DNA of 52,366 bases from Thermodesulfobacteriota bacterium (GCA_024763535.1 JANTFH010000013.1:1-52366), one strand, 5' to 3'. Shown: positions 18,058 to 26,351, numbered from the stretch's first letter. Made by a program: numbers and translations. The notes: a model not told the origin generated them from the sequence alone.

Positions 18058-18549
18058 ATGGGGAAAATATCTTTAACAACAAAACTGAACCAAATTTTCG
18101 TCTGCCTTCCGATTATGCTTATACTCGGAGCCTGCGCCGGGCAGCAGCCGGCCCCGCCGCCCGACCCCGGCCGGATCATTATCGAAAAGAGCCACGAGTT
18201 CTACTATTTTAACATTGAATACAGCGTCGGCTATATTGATGACCATCTCCGGGTTGTAGGTTTGATTGACAATGCCGTAAACACTGATCTCTATCGATTT
18301 ATTGTCTCGCTGGATGTCAAGAGCCAGAAGGGAGACACTCTGGCCAAAACCTCGAGCAACTTTTTCGATGTCAAAGAGATGGATAAAGCCACCTTCGTGC
18401 TCGATCTGCCCCTGCTGCACGGCCCCTGCACTTTCAGTTTTCGCTGCGACTATGATCGCTATGATAATCTGGACGAAACCCGCCGGCGGGGAGGAACCTT
18501 CGACAACAGTGACTGGAACTACTTCGATGACCAAATCGATCTGCCGTAA
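18058..18549 (+). CDS. Lipoprotein of unknown function
   Basis: The 163-residue product has a signal peptide and lipobox LGAC with Cys26, followed by a proline-rich linker. The mature part looks like a beta-sandwich: LRVVGLIDNAVNTDLYRFIVSLDVKS then KATFVLDLPLLHGP. It recalls the lipoprotein at 13018 in size and fold, though direct similarity is weak by eye. AAGGAGA precedes the ATG. It closes the TAXI-TRAP operon, 45 bases after the flavoprotein. Function not recognised. Confidence 0.75.
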   Translation: MGKISLTTKLNQIFVCLPIMLILGACAGQQPAPPPDPGRIIIEKSHEFYYFNIEYSVGYIDDHLRVVGLIDNAVNTDLYRFIVSLDVKSQKGDTLAKTSSNFFDVKEMDKATFVLDLPLLHGPCTFSFRCDYDRYDNLDETRRRGGTFDNSDWNYFDDQIDLP

Positions 18550-18579
18550 GTACAGGGGCAACACCTTCTGTACTGACCA

Positions 18580-18618
18580 CTGTTTGCCCGAATGACTGGT
18601 TTCTGAGCGGGCAAGCAG
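18580..18618 (+). terminator. Hairpin after the TAXI-TRAP operon
   Basis: CTGTTTGCCCG at 18580-18590 pairs with CGGGCAAGCAG at 18608-18618 (10 of 11 positions, one G-T). Only a short T pair follows, so it is a weak terminator or a 3' stabilising hairpin. Confidence 0.4.
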
Positions 18619-18653
18619 TTAATGCCGAAGCTGATTGCAGCAGTATCTTCAGC

Positions 18654-18681
18654 TTGACATTCTGGATTGGTTGATTAAACT
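18654..18681 (+). promoter_or_regulatory. Promoter in front of the riboswitch
   Basis: A perfect -35 TTGACA at 18654-18659 and TAAACT at 18676-18681 are spaced by 16 bases. Transcription would begin near 18688, just before the aptamer. Confidence 0.65.
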
Positions 18682-18690
18682 ATATCTATA

Positions 18691-18774
18691 AGAGAAAAGC
18701 CATACCTGCCGTAAAGCTGGGTCGGAAAGCCACGGGTCTTTTCACTGAAATTCAAAAGACAGCCGGGTTGCCTA
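18691..18774 (+). ncRNA. GEMM-I-like cyclic dinucleotide riboswitch aptamer
   Basis: The sequence follows the GEMM-I plan. After CCATACC comes a P2 hairpin (18704-18720), then the conserved GGAAAGCCACGGGTCT joining segment (18724-18739), a P3 hairpin with GTCTTTT (18736-18742) paired to AAAAGAC (18754-18760), and the AGCCGGGTTGCC 3' element (18761-18772). GEMM-I RNAs bind c-di-GMP, and in Geobacter-type bacteria some bind cGAMP; I cannot assign the ligand by eye. The P2 stem is imperfect compared with the consensus. Its 3' part is reused by the terminator at 18761-18818. Confidence 0.8.
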
Positions 18775-18818
18775 AGATAACATTATCGATGTTATTAAAC
18801 AGGTAACCCGGCTTTTTT
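18761..18818 (+). terminator. Riboswitch-controlled intrinsic terminator
   Basis: AGCCGGGTTGCCT at 18761-18773 pairs with AGGTAACCCGGCT at 18801-18813 (13 bp with one G-U), enclosing a smaller ATAACAT/ATGTTAT hairpin, and is followed by six T's. Its left arm is the 3' element of the aptamer, so the terminator and the folded aptamer exclude each other. Ligand binding would then favour read-through, an ON switch. Confidence 0.8.
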
Positions 18819-18896
18819 ATTTTTCAACCAGCGCTCAAAGTTGTGCTGACGAGTTGAATTCAAGAAAACTTAATCTTTGGGGGAGGGAGGTAGAAA

Positions 18897-19331
18897 ATGA
18901 TCATCAATGAAATAGAACTTTTTAAGGGAATAAATTTTGAGGTGATGGAGGAGATCGCCGGTATCGCATCAGAGGAGGGCTATAGCAAAGATACAGTTAT
19001 GTTTGAAAGGGGCACACAAGCAGACTGTCTCTATATCCTGGAGCAGGGAACGGTTAATCTGGTAATAAAAAGCGGTGTCTCTATTGTTTACAATCTGAAA
19101 GAGCCGGGTGAGATTTTTGGCTGGTCAAGTCTCGTCGAGCCCAGTACATATACAGCTTCCGCTGTCTGTGCCGAAGACACAAAGGTAGTGAAACTGCAAA
19201 AGAGTAAATTGGAGAAGCTCTTCGACCTTCATCCTGACGTGGGCCTTAAAGTTCTCCGGCGCCTGGGAGGAGTCTTTTCCAAAAGACTCGCCAACGTCTA
19301 TCAGGATCTTCTGTCGGCACGCTGTAACTAG
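18897..19331 (+). CDS. Cyclic-nucleotide-binding-domain protein without DNA-binding domain
   Basis: This 144-residue cytosolic protein is almost entirely one CRP-like sensor domain: LFKGINFEVMEEIA, then FERGTQADCLYILEQGTVNLVI, a GEIFGWSSLVEP loop that fits the phosphate-binding cassette position, and a long terminal helix. There is no helix-turn-helix after it, so it is not a typical CRP/FNR regulator. The usual Arg in the cAMP-binding cassette is not evident, so the ligand may differ. A strong GGGAGG site precedes the ATG. Expression is probably governed by the riboswitch-terminator in its leader. Confidence 0.85.
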   Translation: MIINEIELFKGINFEVMEEIAGIASEEGYSKDTVMFERGTQADCLYILEQGTVNLVIKSGVSIVYNLKEPGEIFGWSSLVEPSTYTASAVCAEDTKVVKLQKSKLEKLFDLHPDVGLKVLRRLGGVFSKRLANVYQDLLSARCN

Positions 19332-19359
19332 GGCGCGTCGCTTTTCAAGGTTAAAAGCA

Positions 19360-19402
19360 CTGTCGGCATTCGAGAGGCTCAGCCCATAGATTTTGCCGAC
19401 AG
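19360..19402. repeat. Inverted repeat between convergent genes
   Basis: CTGTCGGCA at 19360-19368 pairs perfectly with TGCCGACAG at 19394-19402. There is no T-run. It lies just beyond both converging stop codons and may limit read-through. Confidence 0.35.
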
Positions 19403-19412
19403 CAGCGAAGTT

Positions 19413-21809
19413 CTATTCAGAATCCCGGAGCCGGGCCAGGGACGGGAGAACCCAGAGGACGGTCGGCAAAGCTCCGCCGACCCCTAAGAGGACGGTCAGG
19501 CCGATTGAATTTAAGGCCGGATGACGGGCCAGAACCAGGACGCCGAAACCGGCCAGGGTGGTTAAACCGGAAACCAGCACAGCTTTTTCGGTCGCCTGGT
19601 CACTGCCGCGAAAGAGCCGGTAGACCATGAAAATTCCGTAATCCACCCCGAGACCGATAATCAGGATAGCGGCCACCAGATTGAAAATATTGAAAGAGAT
19701 TCCCAAAGCTCCCATAATCCCGAACATCGATATAAGCCCGGCCAGAACCGGCAGCAGGGCCAGAACTGCCTGATAGAGATTCCGCAGCAGAACGAGCAGG
19801 ATCAGGCTGACAATAATCAGGGACAGACCGATAAAATGCTGCAGATCGCTGCTGATTGCGGCGCTGACCTCCCGATTGAAGAGTCGGGGTGAAACCAGAT
19901 GAACCCCGGGAAGGGCCGCACATTGCCGGCTTAAACCTGCAAGTTTATCACCATCGGGCACCAGACTCAAAATAGTTACTCCGGTCGATTTTTTCTCAAT
20001 CATGGCATCAAAAAGAGCGCCGAATCCGATTTTGCGCCAGAAAGCTTCGGTCAAAGGCGGCGGCAGTTTTTTCAGACTATCGACGAACGGATTGAAAGCG
20101 GTCGCGGAAAAGCCGATTTTTTTTCCGGCCCGGCTAAGATTTGAACGCAATGCGGCCAGTCGCTCCGCACTCCAGAATTTCTGCCACTCTTTACGATTCT
20201 GCATCTGGCTTGAGACTGAAGGTAAAACCGGGGCCAGAGAGACGATCTCCGCCGGCGCAAAATCCCGGCGCAAAATGAGGTAGAGTTTTTCATTAACCTG
20301 CAGAGCCGCTTCCCGGGTTTGCCCTTCGGCAAAAACCAGGGCCCGCCCGCGCACTTCGCCCCAAACCGATTTCAAGCTTGTTTCCGCCGCCCGCAAAGAG
20401 TCCGGCACCAGATTTATCCGCCGCAGATCACCGACACAATTTACCTTGAAAGCAAACAGCAGCAAAATCAGCATCGCCAAAGCCCAGAGCGTAAGAACCA
20501 AACGGGGCCGGCGGCTGCGGCGGCCCCGGGGGATAACCTCTTCAACTTTACCCGGCTTAAAATGGAGGAAATGGGGTAGTACCAAAAGAGCCGCCAACAA
20601 CGCCAGAATAATGCCGAAAATGGCAAAGAGCGCCAACTGCCGCTGGCCGGGCAGCGCGGAAAAAAGCTGAACAGAAAAAGCCCCGACCGTAGTCAAAGCA
20701 GCTCCAAAAAGGGGCGGGGCCAGTCTGACAACCGTTACCGCCGGAGCCTGAGTTCCACTTTTCAGAGCAAAATAGAGATGGATACCGTAATCGATCGCCA
20801 CGCCCAGAAGAACTGCACCGAAGCCGATGGTAATGGCCGAAATTGAGCCGTCAATCAGGCCCGTCAGGGCCAGAGCCGGGCCCAGGATCAGCACCGGCAG
20901 TAAAAAGACCGAAAATGCTTTAAAATCACGGATAAAAAACAGAAAGATCAGCAACAGGGCCAAAAGTGAGGCTCCGATCACCACCACCATATCCCGCTGA
21001 ATCGCAGTCGCATTCGCCACCGTGTAGAGATGGCCGCTTAAAATAACCGGCGTAATTCCGGCCGGAACCTCCTCTTTAAGAATCCGGTCCAGCTCAGCGA
21101 CTAACGCCCGGGCCCCGTTAAAATCGGTAATCGCTACCGGGGTCTCAATCAGCAACATGGTTTCCCGACCATCCGCACTGATAAAATGGCCCTCCTCCAC
21201 CCGGGCCCGACCGAGAGGGTTAAGGGAAACCAGCCGGGGAAATATCAGGTCGCGAAAATCAAGCGGATCGGCCAGCAGCAACTTCTTCTGCAGAAAACCG
21301 GTCGGCTGCAGCAGCCCTTCATAAACCCGTTCCAGAGATGAAGTAATCTTATCCGGCTGCAGCCGCTCACGCAGTTGATCATAATCCGCCCCCCGCATCA
21401 GATTGGGCCACTCATCCAGCGCAAAGGAGAAAAGCTGGCCGGGATCACCCTCCGGGCCGCTGACAACCCGACTGAAAAACGGGGCTTTAAGCCGCACGGC
21501 CACCCGATCAGCAACCACCAACAACTTCCGTCTTCCCACCCCGCCGTCGTCCCGCAGCCGCAGAACTATCCGCCGGGCCAGAGGAGCTTTGGCCAGACGG
21601 CGAAAATCCGCCACCGCGCGACCGCCCCGATCCGGCAGCAGGGCGGCAACATCCGTAGTCAGATGAATCCGGGAAAATGCCGCCCAGCCGGACACCAGCA
21701 ACACCAGGGTCATTCCGACAAACAGAAAACGATGGCGGCCGCAAAAAGAAAAAATCCGCTCGCCTCTCATTCTACCGGAATCTATACTGTACTTATCCTT
21801 TGACATCAT
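19413..21809 (-). CDS. RND/MMPL-superfamily exporter
   Basis: The 798-residue inner-membrane protein has the duplicated RND layout: a first membrane helix at about residues 28-50, a periplasmic loop of about 200 residues, a cluster of five to six helices (about 275-415), then the same order again. The motif VAIDYGIHLYFALK in the first half and GLGVDYGIFMVYRLF in the second mark the proton-relay helices. It matches predicted exporters of COG4258 type, often linked to lipids or hydrophobic compounds. No fusion or outer-membrane partner is beside it. Start choice is uncertain (a second Met lies at residue 14). Confidence 0.82.
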   Translation of the reverse strand: MMSKDKYSIDSGRMRGERIFSFCGRHRFLFVGMTLVLLVSGWAAFSRIHLTTDVAALLPDRGGRAVADFRRLAKAPLARRIVLRLRDDGGVGRRKLLVVADRVAVRLKAPFFSRVVSGPEGDPGQLFSFALDEWPNLMRGADYDQLRERLQPDKITSSLERVYEGLLQPTGFLQKKLLLADPLDFRDLIFPRLVSLNPLGRARVEEGHFISADGRETMLLIETPVAITDFNGARALVAELDRILKEEVPAGITPVILSGHLYTVANATAIQRDMVVVIGASLLALLLIFLFFIRDFKAFSVFLLPVLILGPALALTGLIDGSISAITIGFGAVLLGVAIDYGIHLYFALKSGTQAPAVTVVRLAPPLFGAALTTVGAFSVQLFSALPGQRQLALFAIFGIILALLAALLVLPHFLHFKPGKVEEVIPRGRRSRRPRLVLTLWALAMLILLLFAFKVNCVGDLRRINLVPDSLRAAETSLKSVWGEVRGRALVFAEGQTREAALQVNEKLYLILRRDFAPAEIVSLAPVLPSVSSQMQNRKEWQKFWSAERLAALRSNLSRAGKKIGFSATAFNPFVDSLKKLPPPLTEAFWRKIGFGALFDAMIEKKSTGVTILSLVPDGDKLAGLSRQCAALPGVHLVSPRLFNREVSAAISSDLQHFIGLSLIIVSLILLVLLRNLYQAVLALLPVLAGLISMFGIMGALGISFNIFNLVAAILIIGLGVDYGIFMVYRLFRGSDQATEKAVLVSGLTTLAGFGVLVLARHPALNSIGLTVLLGVGGALPTVLWVLPSLARLRDSE

Positions 21810-21934
21810 CTCACGCTATAGTTTATTATAGATAACCGGAAAAATTTTCGCCGGTCTCCTACAGAACATAAACAGACAGCACCTATCATATTACAACCCA
21901 AGTATCAACTTGTCCGTCTAAAACGAGGAAGTTA

Positions 21935-22168
21935 ATGATAAAGATAAAAATTTCAGTCGTAATCCTGGTACTGTTCTGCATATTGGGAAGTGCCGGATGC
22001 TCCAACCAGGAAGCGGAAGAGGGAAAAGGCAGTGCCGACCGCATAACGACGGAAGCGGCAAAAAAGATGGAGACGCGGATCCGCACCCCGATCGACAAGG
22101 CCAAAGCCACGCACTCTCTCGGTGACAAGAGAATGAAAGAGATGGACAAGGCGTTGCAAACTCGTTAG
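21935..22168 (+). CDS. Small lipoprotein
   Basis: The 77-residue precursor carries a signal peptide and a lipobox-like SAGC with Cys22. The mature 56 residues are highly charged and helix-prone (AAKKMETRIRTPIDKAKATH), a likely short coiled segment. GAGGAAG precedes the ATG. It opens a run of four genes for exported proteins. Function not recognised. Confidence 0.7.
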   Translation: MIKIKISVVILVLFCILGSAGCSNQEAEEGKGSADRITTEAAKKMETRIRTPIDKAKATHSLGDKRMKEMDKALQTR

Positions 22169-22242
22169 ATTGTCGGTAGATAATTAAAAGGTATGGCCCT
22201 AAGCTGACTTCCTCAGATAACAACCTCGAAAAAGGGTGTAAG

Positions 22243-23538
22243 ATGTCAGGCAAAAGGATAATCGCGCTCCTCCTGATCAGCCTGTTGACGCTGACTTCCT
22301 GTGCGCAGCACCGGTATACGGAAAAATACGACCTCAATTTTTTCTCACGGATTCAGACCAAAAATATTGGCGATGTTGAAGTAAGTGTCGCCGTCTTGAG
22401 TGCTGATGAGAGTGCCGAATTATTCGGAACATTCGTAGCCGAAACCGGGATTCAACCAGTATGGATTCGTATTCGCAATAACGACCCCATCCCTTACCGG
22501 CTCTATCCGGTCGGCCTTGATCCCGAATATTTTTCTCCGCATGAAGCCGCCTGGAAGAATCATTTTTCCATACTCGGTTTTTCCTCAAATCTCCAATCAA
22601 TGAACTCAAATTTCCGCCGCCACGCAATCTATCCTTACATCCCTCCCGGAGAAACAGTTTCCGGCTTCATCTACACTCGTTTGAGCGAAGGGGTCAAGGC
22701 TATCTCAATCGAGTTGAGAAGCGAAGAAAATGAAGGAAAATCTTTTTTCTTCATCGCCAAGGTCCCGGGATTTAAGGGAAAAAATGTCACACCTGTGGAT
22801 TTTCATCAGATTTACTCCCCGTCTGAAATCACCAACATTGAAGACTTGCAAACTTTGCGTAAGTGGATTGAACACCTGCCGGCCACGGTTTTCGGCAAGG
22901 ATGGCAGGTCACCGGGAGATCCCCTGAATCTGGTACTGATCGGCCAATTTGATGATATAACACCGGCCTTTATTCATCGAAATTGGGAGTTGGCTGAAAG
23001 CGCCCATTTCGGAGCCCTCTGGAAGATGGCAAAATCATTCCTGTTCGGTTCTCAATATCGCTACTCACCGGTGTCCCCCCTCTATCTGTACGGACGCAAA
23101 CAGGATATCTCCCTGCAGAAGACCCGCAGTACGATTGATGAAAGAAATCACCTGCGGCTCTGGCGGGCGCCGCTGACTTTTCAGGAAATGCCGGTTTTAG
23201 TCGGCCAGATAAGCCGGGATATCGGGGTACGCTTTACCGGCAGGCTGTCACCACCGACCACTCATATTATCGACCCTGACGTTGACGAATCCCGCTGGTA
23301 TCTGGAACAGGATATGACTCTCTCCCAGCGGGTATCCCGGGTGGGACTGGCTGCGGGAGTCGGACGGGCTTCAGAAAAACAGCCCCGGCATAATCTCATG
23401 GGCGATATCTATTATACCGATGGTTTGCGTCTGGTAATCTTCTTTACCGACGAGCCGACATCGTTCGCTCAAATTGACTATCTGCCCTGGGAAAAGCCCG
23501 AAGATATCCGCCACCTGATTCCGGGAGCAGAACAATGA
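22243..23538 (+). CDS. Lipoprotein with LssY C-terminal domain
   Basis: This 431-residue protein has a lipobox LTSC (Cys20). Residues about 30-190 look like a beta-rich domain with no match I recognise. The C-terminal part, from about 210, matches the LssY_C family: DPLNLVLIGQFDDITPAFIHRNWELAE, LYLYGRKQDISLQKTRSTIDERNHLRLW and THIIDPDVDESRWYL. Elsewhere LssY_C is fused to membrane phosphatase-like proteins; its chemistry is unknown. It overlaps the TAXI binding protein by 4 bases, so the two are translationally coupled. Confidence 0.8.
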   Translation: MSGKRIIALLLISLLTLTSCAQHRYTEKYDLNFFSRIQTKNIGDVEVSVAVLSADESAELFGTFVAETGIQPVWIRIRNNDPIPYRLYPVGLDPEYFSPHEAAWKNHFSILGFSSNLQSMNSNFRRHAIYPYIPPGETVSGFIYTRLSEGVKAISIELRSEENEGKSFFFIAKVPGFKGKNVTPVDFHQIYSPSEITNIEDLQTLRKWIEHLPATVFGKDGRSPGDPLNLVLIGQFDDITPAFIHRNWELAESAHFGALWKMAKSFLFGSQYRYSPVSPLYLYGRKQDISLQKTRSTIDERNHLRLWRAPLTFQEMPVLVGQISRDIGVRFTGRLSPPTTHIIDPDVDESRWYLEQDMTLSQRVSRVGLAAGVGRASEKQPRHNLMGDIYYTDGLRLVIFFTDEPTSFAQIDYLPWEKPEDIRHLIPGAEQ

Positions 23539-24545
23539 ACCTGACCCCGAAACCACTTTTCCGAATCGTACTGCTCTACCTGGCGGGATTACTGCTGGCG
23601 GCCAGCGTGGTTAAAGCTGAAAAACCAAAGCCCACCTTTATCACCATCGGCACCGGCAGCCGCATGGGTATCTACTATCCGGTCGGAAGCGCCATCAGTA
23701 CCCTGGTAAACCGATATCGACCAATAAACAACCTCCGCTGCTCGGTTGAGAGTACCCGGGGTTCAGTCTACAACTTGAACACCATGCACTTCGGTGAATT
23801 AGAACTCTGCATAAGCCAGTCAGACCAGATTATTGACGCCTACCGGGGAGAATCTTCATTTACCAAACGGGAGCCGTTCCTGACTTTAAGAACACTCTTC
23901 TCACTTTACATGGAACCGTTGACCTTCGTAACCCGTAAAAATGAGAGTATAAATGTCTCCAATCTGCAAAGGAAACTAATATACATGGGTCAACCCGACT
24001 CCGGTCACCGGGCGACGGTAACCTCCTTTCTTAAACAACTGGGGGTTAACAGATACGACATCCATGAGCCGGAAGGCCTGATTGATATGGATCCGACCAA
24101 AGCCCTGCAAAACCTGTGTGCGAGGGAGCTTGATGCCGTGCTACTGGTTGTCGGTCACCCTTACCAGCCTCTGCGAGACGCCACCAACAACTGTGATTTA
24201 GCAATCATGCCGGCTACAGGAGCGAAGGTTGACCAACTGGTAAGAACCCACCCGGCTTACCACTACTGTTTTATACCCGGCTCGCTTTATGCCGGGAATC
24301 CCACTCCCATAAAAAGCGTGGGCGTAATCGCAACCCTGGTCAGCACCAGTACGGTTGACCCGGAGATTATCTATCAGGTTGTAAAAGCCGTATTTGAACA
24401 ACTGGAACAACTCAAAAAAGCCCACCCCAGACTCAAGCACCTGAACCAAAAAGAGATGCTGACAAAATTAGCCGTCCCCCTGCATGAGGGGGCCCGCCGT
24501 TATTATATTGAAACCGGCCTGCTTGAAGCGGGTACGCTGAAATAA
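23535..24545 (+). CDS. TAXI-family binding protein without adjacent permease
   Basis: The 336-residue product has a signal peptide (residues 1-28) and the TAXI start ITIGTGSRMGIYYPVGSAIS, then STRGSVYNLN, a GQPDSGHRATVTSFL motif and a C-terminal LHEGARRYYIETG. It has diverged from the binding protein at 13470: the glycine-rich ligand loop reads GTGSRMG instead of GTGGTGG. No TRAP permease follows; the nearest unpaired permease is at 44422. It may bind ligand for signalling rather than transport. Confidence 0.88.
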   Translation: MNLTPKPLFRIVLLYLAGLLLAASVVKAEKPKPTFITIGTGSRMGIYYPVGSAISTLVNRYRPINNLRCSVESTRGSVYNLNTMHFGELELCISQSDQIIDAYRGESSFTKREPFLTLRTLFSLYMEPLTFVTRKNESINVSNLQRKLIYMGQPDSGHRATVTSFLKQLGVNRYDIHEPEGLIDMDPTKALQNLCARELDAVLLVVGHPYQPLRDATNNCDLAIMPATGAKVDQLVRTHPAYHYCFIPGSLYAGNPTPIKSVGVIATLVSTSTVDPEIIYQVVKAVFEQLEQLKKAHPRLKHLNQKEMLTKLAVPLHEGARRYYIETGLLEAGTLK

Positions 24546-24567
24546 TAGAAAACGAAGGCCATTCCAG

Positions 24568-25458
24568 ATGAAAATAGTTCGGACATTTTTATTATTGGTG
24601 TTATTTTGTCCAAGTTGCTGGGCTGGGGTAACGAACAAGAATGACACTGCCGTTGATCTGTTAATCGTAGCCGGCCAGTCTAATGCGGTCGGATTTGAAA
24701 CCTCTATTCAGGAACTGCCCGCCAACCCGATTGATAAGCAAGTGCTGTTCTGGTGGCGCTGCGGCGATCCCCCCGCGGATAGATTTGATTCGACCAGCAA
24801 TCACCAGTGGACGTACCTTAAAGTTCAGCCTAACATTACTCAAACCATTAAAGAAAACAGCAGACAACTATACCGTAATTTCAAAAATCCCGGAGGCGGA
24901 TTCGGCCCGGAGATAGGCCTGGCACGCGCTCTGATGCAGCAGCAACGGCAACAACCTCTGGCCATTGTCAAAGTCGCCTACAACGGAACCAGCGTCACCC
25001 GGTGGCAACGACCGGCAGTCCGGGAATTTAACTGTTATCAGGCTCTGGTCTCGGAGACCCGAGCCGCTATCAGAAAGGCTGCGGAAAAAGGAATAAGCTT
25101 ACAACTCCGAGCTTTGATCTGGGTCCAGGGGGAAAGTGACGGCAACGAAACCTATGCCCATAATTACGAAAAAAATCTTAGAGCAATGATTGACTCTTTG
25201 CATGTGGATCTGGCAGCCCCTGAATTCATCGTACTGCTCGGCTTCAACACTAAATTCAGGCATGGTTCCCCGGCTATTCAGCAGGTGGTTCGGGCCCAGC
25301 AGAATCTGGCCGCAAAAGATAAACGGATAACCTATGTTGACAGCAGGCATTGTGAATTGGCTAACGGAGTACATTTCAGCAGCCGGGGAACTCTCGAGCT
25401 GGGACGACTCTTCGCGAGAAACCTCCTGCTTACGGAAAAGAGTTTAGAAACAAGATAA
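24568..25458 (+). CDS. Secreted SASA-domain esterase-like protein
   Basis: This 296-residue protein has a signal peptide (residues 1-20) and a SASA/SGNH hydrolase domain, a family that removes acetyl groups from sugars. The nucleophile motif AGQSN (Ser38), the GTSVTRW loop and the WVQGESDGN block (about 185) are present. The usual catalytic Asp-x-x-His near the end reads NGVH (His about 269), an Asn in place of Asp. It could be weakly active, use another acid, or only bind its ligand. It ends the exported-protein run, 22 bases after the TAXI gene. Confidence 0.8.
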   Translation: MKIVRTFLLLVLFCPSCWAGVTNKNDTAVDLLIVAGQSNAVGFETSIQELPANPIDKQVLFWWRCGDPPADRFDSTSNHQWTYLKVQPNITQTIKENSRQLYRNFKNPGGGFGPEIGLARALMQQQRQQPLAIVKVAYNGTSVTRWQRPAVREFNCYQALVSETRAAIRKAAEKGISLQLRALIWVQGESDGNETYAHNYEKNLRAMIDSLHVDLAAPEFIVLLGFNTKFRHGSPAIQQVVRAQQNLAAKDKRITYVDSRHCELANGVHFSSRGTLELGRLFARNLLLTEKSLETR

Positions 25459-25565
25459 GCACGCCTTATGGGAGACCGTGTCTTGATTATGTAGCTGCGG
25501 CCGGGGATAAACCAGGGTAACGATTCGAACCAATAATTAGAATCCGATAAATAAGGATAACGTAT

Positions 25566-25838
25566 ATGGATCTAAAAGTTCTGGGTACGGTTTTTACCGC
25601 GGTTTTTATTGCGGAGCTGGGAGACAAAACCCAACTGGCGACCATGCTTTTTGCCGCCGACAATAAAGTCAGCCGCTTAACGGTATTTGTGGGAGCTTCA
25701 ATCGCTTTAGTGGTGGCCTCCGGAATCGGGGTTCTGGCCGGCACTTTTATCTCCCAGCACCTGAGTGAAAAACATCTCAACTACATTGCCGGCATCGGCT
25801 TTATCGGTATCGGTCTCTGGACTCTGTACAAAGCCTGA
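25566..25838 (+). CDS. GDT1/UPF0016-family membrane protein (single repeat)
   Basis: The 90-residue protein has three membrane segments and one ELGDKT motif (residues 17-22), the signature of the GDT1/TMEM165 family of Mn2+ or Ca2+ exporters. Most bacterial members contain two such repeats; a single-repeat form would need to dimerise, or pair with a second small protein that I do not see. AAGGA lies before the ATG. It is separate from the SASA gene by about 107 bases. Confidence 0.85.
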   Translation: MDLKVLGTVFTAVFIAELGDKTQLATMLFAADNKVSRLTVFVGASIALVVASGIGVLAGTFISQHLSEKHLNYIAGIGFIGIGLWTLYKA

Positions 25839-26092
25839 CAAGGGGTATCTCGAAAAATTGCCTTTTTCAGGATATTTTCTTAAATTTTCAAGCTCTAAAA
25901 TATCTATAGAGCGGTTAATTGAAGACTACAGACGAATTTTGGTTGATTTTTACCCGGTAAATGATGTAGAGAGCCTCTTTTCCCTTTCCGTCACCGGCGG
26001 AAAGTTGATTCAGTAGTGATGTAATCAGGCTATATATATTGATATAAATGTACTTATAACGAAATATTTTTCAGGATTTAAGAGGTTGATAA

Positions 26093-26233
26093 ATGGACAT
26101 GTGGGCTGAAGCGATGAAAATTTTTATTTTCGGTTTTTCATCGGTATTTTTTGTCTTGGGAGTACTCTCTATCACCGTGGTTATTACTCGGGTCATGGTT
26201 GAAAAGTTTGCCCCTAACCCAAAAAAGAAATAA
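26093..26233 (+). CDS. Sodium-pump decarboxylase gamma subunit (OadG-like)
   Basis: This 46-residue protein has a single membrane helix (about residues 10-32) followed by a basic tail, the layout of OadG-family gamma subunits. The FGFSSVFFVLGVLSITV helix followed by EKF is typical. AGAGG precedes the ATG. It lies 118 bases before the beta subunit. The full-length gamma subunit of other species is larger; short forms are common in anaerobes. It should hold the alpha and beta subunits together. Confidence 0.75.
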   Translation: MDMWAEAMKIFIFGFSSVFFVLGVLSITVVITRVMVEKFAPNPKKK

Positions 26234-26351
26234 TTTTTTTTAACATACCTGAATCACTAAGTCAGGAATAATAGTTTTTAATTTCAAGCCGTTTTTTTAA
26301 CCCCGGTCTGAAATTTGATTTTTATACCCTTGTTTTCCCCAGGAGTTTGTT

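Noticed and set aside
18550-18579. Small hairpin GTACAG/CTGTAC after the lipoprotein
   Set aside because: Six base pairs only, no T-run, and next to a better hairpin at 18580-18618.
25765-26016. Open frame of 83 codons running past the GDT1 gene
   Set aside because: Its first third is a shadow of GDT1 in another frame, there is no ribosome-binding site, and the remainder has no recognisable motif. GDT1 itself appears complete.
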